Assembly (NCBI GenBank): GCA_028023455.1
Contig: JAQFVV010000509.1
Coordinates: forward strand, 60,001 to 124,000
DNA from: Epiperipatus broadwayi
Taxonomy: Eukaryota > Onychophora > Udeonychophora > Euonychophora > Peripatidae
Length of the DNA stretch: 64,000 bases
Direction of reading: 5' to 3'
Part shown: positions 58,946 through 64,000 of the stretch, piece after piece
How positions within the stretch are numbered: the stretch's first letter is position 1
How the letters are laid out: every line of letters begins with the position of its first letter
Notes under the pieces: model-generated
What the model was told of the DNA's origin: nothing
Database searches by the model: none
The model's input: the letters and a program-made list of their open reading frames with translations, nothing else
Made by a program: the position numbers and the translations under genes

Positions 58946-59374
58946 CTTTATATATATAGTAGCGAATATACGTAATCAAAAATATTAGGTAATTTTGTAT
59001 TTTTTAAAAAAAATTGTATTTTTATAGTTTAAACGTTATAATTTTCGTTTTCGTAAAATAAAATGTAAATTCAAGATAACTGTCTGAAATAAGTAAGGGG
59101 GTGGCGAGTTTGTCTTATGATTTTAAACCAGGAAATTGTAAATTAAAATTAAAAAAGTAAAAGCTAAAACAAAGCTAATGCATTTTAGTTAGCTATTAAT
59201 ATTGTTTGATTCAAATCCATTTCCAAGCAGGAAATTGATTTGAATTGATTTTAGACAGTTATCTTAAAACTGAATCTTTACTAACAATAGAGCAAAGATT
59301 CTCCTAAAATAGAGATCCATTAAAGGCAGGAAATCTATTTTAGAATAAGTTTTCTCTAAGGGGCCAAAAACTGA

Positions 59375-59417
59375 TATAAATAAAGCTAAAAAGCTATTAT
59401 GTTAGAGTTGGGTCAGT
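59375..59417 (+). promoter_or_regulatory. TATA box and initiator-like site of unit D
   Basis: TATAAATAAA at 59375 and TCAGT at 59413-59417. The spacing of 40 is longer than usual, so the true start may lie between them. Confidence 0.4.
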
Positions 59418-59554
59418 CGTTGCTAGGTGACTTCACGTCCATTTGAAATTTGGGAGAACCAAATTGCCATCCGCCGTCTTCAGCCGAGCCTTGCCGCAAT
59501 GTAGCCCCAAAGAATGCCACAGCAGATTCGCCGGTGCTTCCAAAGAATCCTGAG
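59415..59554 (+). other. Predicted first exon of promoter unit D
   Basis: A markedly GC-rich stretch, with 'gccatccgccgtcttcagcc' and 'gagccttgccgcaatgtagc', ending at CCTGAG|GTAACC, the same donor as unit C. No open frame of useful length. Confidence 0.45.
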
Positions 59555-60243
59555 GTAACCAGCCAAAAGACTGTATAACCGCCTTATCCACCTTTAAAAT
59601 TAATTTGTAAACTAATAATTTCGTTATATTTAATGTTTTCTTAAAGCTTTGTTAAACAGTTTGTATCAATTCGTTGCTGCCTAATTATTATGCAATCCAA
59701 CTCACGCTTATTATTATTTTTATTAGTTAGTGCGGTTATGATTTAAGTTTATGAATATTTTTATATTTTCTTCCTTTTTTTTTTTTTTTATAAATGCCAC
59801 TAAAAAAAACTTAATCTTACGAACTTCTATAAACAGGGAAGGGGTGGGGAATTAAAATGAATTCTTATTAATTATTTTAAATACTTCGTAAGTTTGGGTT
59901 ATATTTTAAATGAATATTTTTATCTAAATGTTTTGTCATAAATTTATACGAAACGTATAAATATTCTGCAATCCGGGGTGGCTATTGGTGTCCGTTAGTG
60001 TTATAAATTTCTTCTTGATCATTATCGCCACAAAGACTGGCATCTTAAATTTGTTTGATAATTTGCACTTGTAATTTTAATTATGATATTAAAATATTGA
60101 TTCATGAATGGGGGAGCATTGCAAGCTTCATTAATATTACTTAATTTATCATCAATGACCTTATATTACGTAGGTCATTATAATCGCATGTTATTACGTA
60201 TTTGTTAAACCATTTTAAGGCTTTTCTTTGATAGTTAAATTTA
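59555..60243. other. AT-rich downstream part of unit D
   Basis: No gene. The limits of unit D are not defined; the foldback element that follows is probably inserted in it. Confidence 0.4.
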
Positions 60244-60366
60244 TTACTTATATTATTATGTAATATAGGGTTTATGAGCACAGACTTTCACACCACCCAC
60301 CTCTCTCCACTCTATCTAATAACACTGATACACCTGAACACATATATGCTGAAAAGATAAATAATC

Positions 60367-60410
60367 ACCAATATACGTATTTCATGCTAAACCAGCAATC
60401 ATCAGTTGGT
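60367..60410 (-). ncRNA. Candidate hammerhead ribozyme, left arm of foldback element
   Basis: The exact reverse complement of the right-arm candidate: TTGGT at 60406-60410 and ACCAA at 60367-60371 on the plus strand mark the two sides of stem I. All features described for 60858-60901 apply, on the opposite strand. Confidence 0.65.
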
Positions 60411-60857
60411 CCAGACTATCATCTTTACACACATATATAGTATAAGTGCTCAGATATATATTAAGATAGACTATCCTCATAGTTTAATGGACAGGCTTCA
60501 ATCCACTCCACACTCCAATTCTTCAACCGTCCATCCAATTGAAAATCTGATGATGGAATGCTCAAAGGCCACCCTGAGGCCGAGATTATTGTCACACCCA
60601 TCCTTGCATATGTATTAAATGGATTATGTCCTGTACATGTGGGGTTCAGATTGACCTTAGGTCAACATGGGTGTGACAATAATCTCGGCCTCAGGGTGGC
60701 CTTTGAGCATTCCATCATCAGATTTTCAATTGGATGGACGGTTGAAGAGTTGGAGTGTGGAGTGGATTGAAGCCTGTCCATTAAACTATGAGGATAGTCT
60801 ATCTTAATGTATATCTGAGCACTTATACTATCTATATGTGTAAAGATGATAGTCTGG

Positions 60858-60901
60858 ACCAACTGATGATTGCTGGTTTAGCATGAAATACGTATATTGG
60901 T
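60858..60901 (+). ncRNA. Candidate type I hammerhead ribozyme, right arm of foldback element
   Basis: Stem I ACCAA (60858-60862) pairs perfectly with UUGGU (60897-60901). Core CUGAUGA (60863-60869). Stem II UGCU-GGUUU-AGCA (60871-60883), four Watson-Crick pairs with a U-U mismatch at the base. GAAA (60885-60888). Stem III is the eight-base palindrome AUACGUAU (60888-60895), so two molecules could share it. U16.1 is at 60895 and A17, the expected cleavage base, at 60896. Every invariant base is present. This is the cleanest candidate in the window. Confidence 0.7.
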
Positions 60902-61065
60902 GATTATTTATCTTTTCAGCATATATGTGTTTAGGTGTATCAGTGTTATTAGATAGAGTGGAGAGAGGTGGGTGGTGTGAAAGTCTGTGCTCATATACCC
61001 TATATTACATATATATAGCCACAGGTATATAACAAGCCTGTGTTTCAGTTACTTATATTATTATG

Positions 61066-63180
61066 ATAGCGTTGCTAGCATATATCTAATTATTTATAAG
61101 CCATATACGGCTTCGATCTGATTCGCCTGCACCTCACTCCAGGGGATCACGATCATTTCGCTAATCATTCTCTCCTCCCAAGTATATATATTATATACCG
61201 CTTTGAATTACCTTTACATCACTCCAGGGATTCAAAGCTTCATCGTTCGTATTCTTGTCATAAAGAAGTCTACGTTTACTTCTAGATTGTCCAGGTTAGA
61301 GTAGATGAAGCAATGTATAGTTTGCCACGGTCCGGCCTATAGTATCTTCCTACCAACCTTTTTTCTGTACCGTCTCAGCAGAAAGCTGACGTGTACCATC
61401 ATTATATAAAATTAGAGAATAACCTTATCATGGCCAAATGTGCCATTTCCTTTCGATGATATTATGCTAGCACCGCCATTTCTTACAGTTAGTTTTAGCC
61501 TATTTAGCAAAGTAAAATCGTAATAATATGTGATAATAAAACGTTCTGTTTTTCTCTTTCTATTTGTTGGTGTTTAAACCCAACTTATCGCGAAGCTGCC
61601 CTCCCTTTTTACTGAAATAAACCTTTCCCACAAATATTGAGTATTTGCTATATTTCATCGTTAAATGTTGAAAATATAAAGGAAAATAATGTTTTATACT
61701 GCCGTTCAAAATGTATCCGCATTGTAATTATTATAAATGAAATATCCAAATAAAAACAATAAACTTATGTATTAAAATCTTTTAATTAGCGAAACTCAAT
61801 TATATATTTATAAATGTATGTTTATGTATAAAACGGCCACCAAACCACTCCGACAAATCTGTCTCTTGTAACCCCGCATATAACCTTAATAATATTCTTT
61901 AATGTGTATAATCAAAACAGTTTTATAAGCGTAGAGTCAATTATATATATATCTAAACTCATCATCAATTATGTTAAAATAAATATTTATATTTTAAACT
62001 TAATCCAGTTGTTCGAATCTCATTATTGATATTTATATTTATGTATAATTGTAACTTAATATCTTGGGTTCACTCAATCTCTCATCATCATCGCCAGTTG
62101 AGTCTCATGTAAAACGTTGTAGCACTGGGCCGGGATATTGTTCATAATGTTATAGATCTGGGGAATGGGCAAGTAGGTTAGAATTCATGATTGCTCCTGA
62201 CCTGTGTATCTTGCGCATGATTGGATTCGGGGTACTTTTGCCTAGATTCTAAATCTTGTTGGATGGACATACATTTTCGACCGGTACAGTATATATATAT
62301 AAATAACAATGTAATAAATTATATTTCTTGGTATCATCTTCAGATAATTGTATATTTGCATATGTTAAAAATAAACATTCAGACATTTCTCTTAATCTTT
62401 TACCACTCATTCACAGTAAAATATGCATTTGCTCAAAACTTATCAATTTTAAATCATTGTGATTCGAAAATTTGAGGAAAATTAATCATTCCTTTGATAT
62501 CTTTTATACTAAATGTTACTTATTTCAATATCATTTGTAAAGCACTTATTTGTAAACCTATCTTGCTTTTATCCTAAACAATCCAACTTTCAAAGTTTAT
62601 CTATTACTTCCCTTTCTTAATGCTAAGCTATACGATGCAAATACACAGGAAATTTGATAGCGATAAAATCCAGAATGTGAAGGAAAATGACTAATAGAAT
62701 AAAGAAATTCACATGAAAAAACAGTGCAAAAACTATTAGGTGACTTAGTCAAATACCTAAGAAAAATCACAACATGGCTTTTCTAGCACTTACTGACAAT
62801 GACAAATAAATGACACTGTCCATGGAAATATAATACAGCATTATGTTATCTGTATTAGTGAATAAATTCAAAATATATGCTGATATTCATCATCTTCACA
62901 TATCCTATATACATCCAGGGTTTCCTATCTACTTCCCTGTTTACCATCATACAATTCCATTTACTGATTTATACAATCAACATTGTAAAAATAAGCAAAA
63001 CAACATTACTAAATAATTTATAAACTATCATCTTAAAAATCCATTAAAAAATCTGAATACTTTTCAAGAATGGTTTCGAAGATATAAGTTTCATTACAAT
63101 ACAAATTATTTTGACAAATGCAATAGTAAGATTCATATTGAAGCACTCAAATCTGTTGCACACATTTGGCTTCACTTTCT
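61066..63180. other. Noncoding stretch, possible remainder of unit D and AT-rich DNA
   Basis: 61100-61640 is GC-richer and may be the 3' part of unit D (for example 'atacggcttcgatctgattc' and 'gaattacctttacatcactc' with 'actccaggg' repeated near 61137 and 61220). The frame at 62221-62475 has no motif. Confidence 0.35.
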
Positions 63181-63552
63181 GGTGATGTTTGAAACCTCCA
63201 AACATGGGTTCAAACCCAATCATTTAATCATAAACCACTAGGGAGTGAAGGTATACCGATGCACGTGATTGTTTATGTCTTTGTGAACTTTACATTCAGC
63301 TAAAATTAATATACATATAAATTATATATTTCTATTACTGTAGACAATCATGCGTATGTGTGTGTAACAGATAAAACTTAATAATTAAGAGCGTTGTATT
63401 ATGTATACTTTTATTCATATCTATTTTAATAGGGAGAAGGTTCGAAAGTGTACTGCAAATGTATTAAACAAAAGACTTACCGTATTCTAAATTCAGAAAG
63501 AATCTGTTTTTATTCTAATATAGGTTTATTTAAATTTCACGTTACTTAACAT

Positions 63553-64000
63553 TGTAACAGTCAGAATCGTCTATCTCGCTAACACACTGCAGAATTCAAA
63601 CCCCAGACATGAAACTAAACATTCTAGGAGGGGTTGCCCTCTAGATATACTAAGTTCGAATCTAAAGCCCAAATTTCACAGCGCCATCTACGTGACAACA
63701 CATCTGATGCCACTGCTAGTATGACCTTTGACCGGTGCCTGGTGGTCAGGGAGAAACAAAAGACTCTATACTAAAAGAAGTTTGGGTGGCTAATTAACGT
63801 CTATGGATTTACAAAAGAAATGCAGAAAATATATATATAGACCGAGACAGTGATAGGAATCAAATCAAATAAGAGATCAAATTTAGTTGTAAATAATTTC
63901 ACAAAATTTATTCATATAAATTATATATATAATGCCACTGTCTGCTTATATGAGACAGGGACGCATATTAAATAATTATTGGCATTAATTTCAATAAATG
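63553..64000 (-). mobile_element. Second copy of LTR-like unit C, cut by the window edge
   Basis: Reverse complement of 51998-52440, starting at TGTAACA (63553-63559) and including 'ggtgcctggtggtcagggag', 'gcgccatctacgtgac' and 'tatgagacagggacgcatat'. Identity appears above 90%. Its promoter would lie beyond position 64000. Confidence 0.85.

Larger units (their letters stand above)
60259..61010. mobile_element. Foldback element with 343 bp inverted arms
   Basis: The arms 60259-60601 and 60667-61010 are near-perfect reverse complements around a 65 bp loop. A 17 bp direct repeat (ttacttatattattatg) lies at 60244-60260 and 61049-61065. It is probably a target-site duplication, though 38 bp lie between the right arm and the right repeat. 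A small hairpin (cacagg...cctgtg) sits in that gap. Frames at 60406-60618, 60558-60770 and 60662-60862 are arm sequence, not genes. Each arm holds one hammerhead candidate. A related, older copy is split at 32371-34720. Confidence 0.9.

Noticed and set aside
60406-60862. Three overlapping frames of 66-70 codons as genes
   Set aside because: They are mirror images within the foldback element arms and share no codon-level sign of selection.
63020-63240. Plus-strand open frame reading 'FQEWFRRYKFHYN', at first taken as homeodomain helix 3
   Set aside because: The residues after WF do not fit a homeodomain, there is no convincing acceptor in the needed phase, and the end of the frame (ggttcaaaccc) looks like a tRNA-like repeat B box.

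Overview
This is animal nuclear DNA, not bacterial. It is about 70% A+T by eye, has no long open reading frames, shows eukaryotic splice signals and TATA promoters, and is densely packed with decayed transposable elements. An invertebrate fits best. The decayed jockey-like LINE, tRNA-derived SINEs, hAT and mariner remnants and hammerhead-bearing repeats suggest a lophotrochozoan (for example a mollusc) or a chelicerate. The sequence does not decide between them.

One conventional gene can be supported, on the + strand. A start exon at 18296-18391 and an internal exon at 47445-47566 join in frame across a 29 kb intron. Together they read as the end of a SIX-type domain running towards a homeodomain, closest in my recollection to the anomalous homeobox (ANHX) family. 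The homeodomain exon was not found and probably lies beyond the right edge.

Layout: 1-960 tandem repeat running off the left edge; 960-11200 AT-rich DNA with hAT-like, hairpin and mariner-like remnants; 11200-14000 LINE relics and large palindromes; 15196-16823 hAT-like element; 17-18 kb SINEs, then the start exon; 18392-47444 intron filled with hairpin elements, a decayed LINE (22850-25540) with two hairpin elements inserted in it, and two promoter-bearing LTR-like units (near 32.5-34.5 and 42.3-44 kb); 45-48.7 kb a diverged repeat array surrounding the second exon; 48.9-64 kb SINE/LINE composites, two more promoter units, a triplicated palindrome (57962-58312) and a 750 bp foldback element (60259-61010).

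The most interesting pattern is that at least three unrelated repeat families, mostly palindromic, carry what looks like a type I hammerhead self-cleaving ribozyme. The cores (CUGANGA ... GAAA), stem II, a short palindromic stem III and a complementary stem I can be traced base by base. Because the elements are palindromic, several carry one copy on each strand. A second pattern is four TATA-initiator-exon-splice donor cassettes with GC-richer exons, at least two of them apparently in LTR-like units. All calls come from reading the sequence by eye. No searches or folding programs were run.
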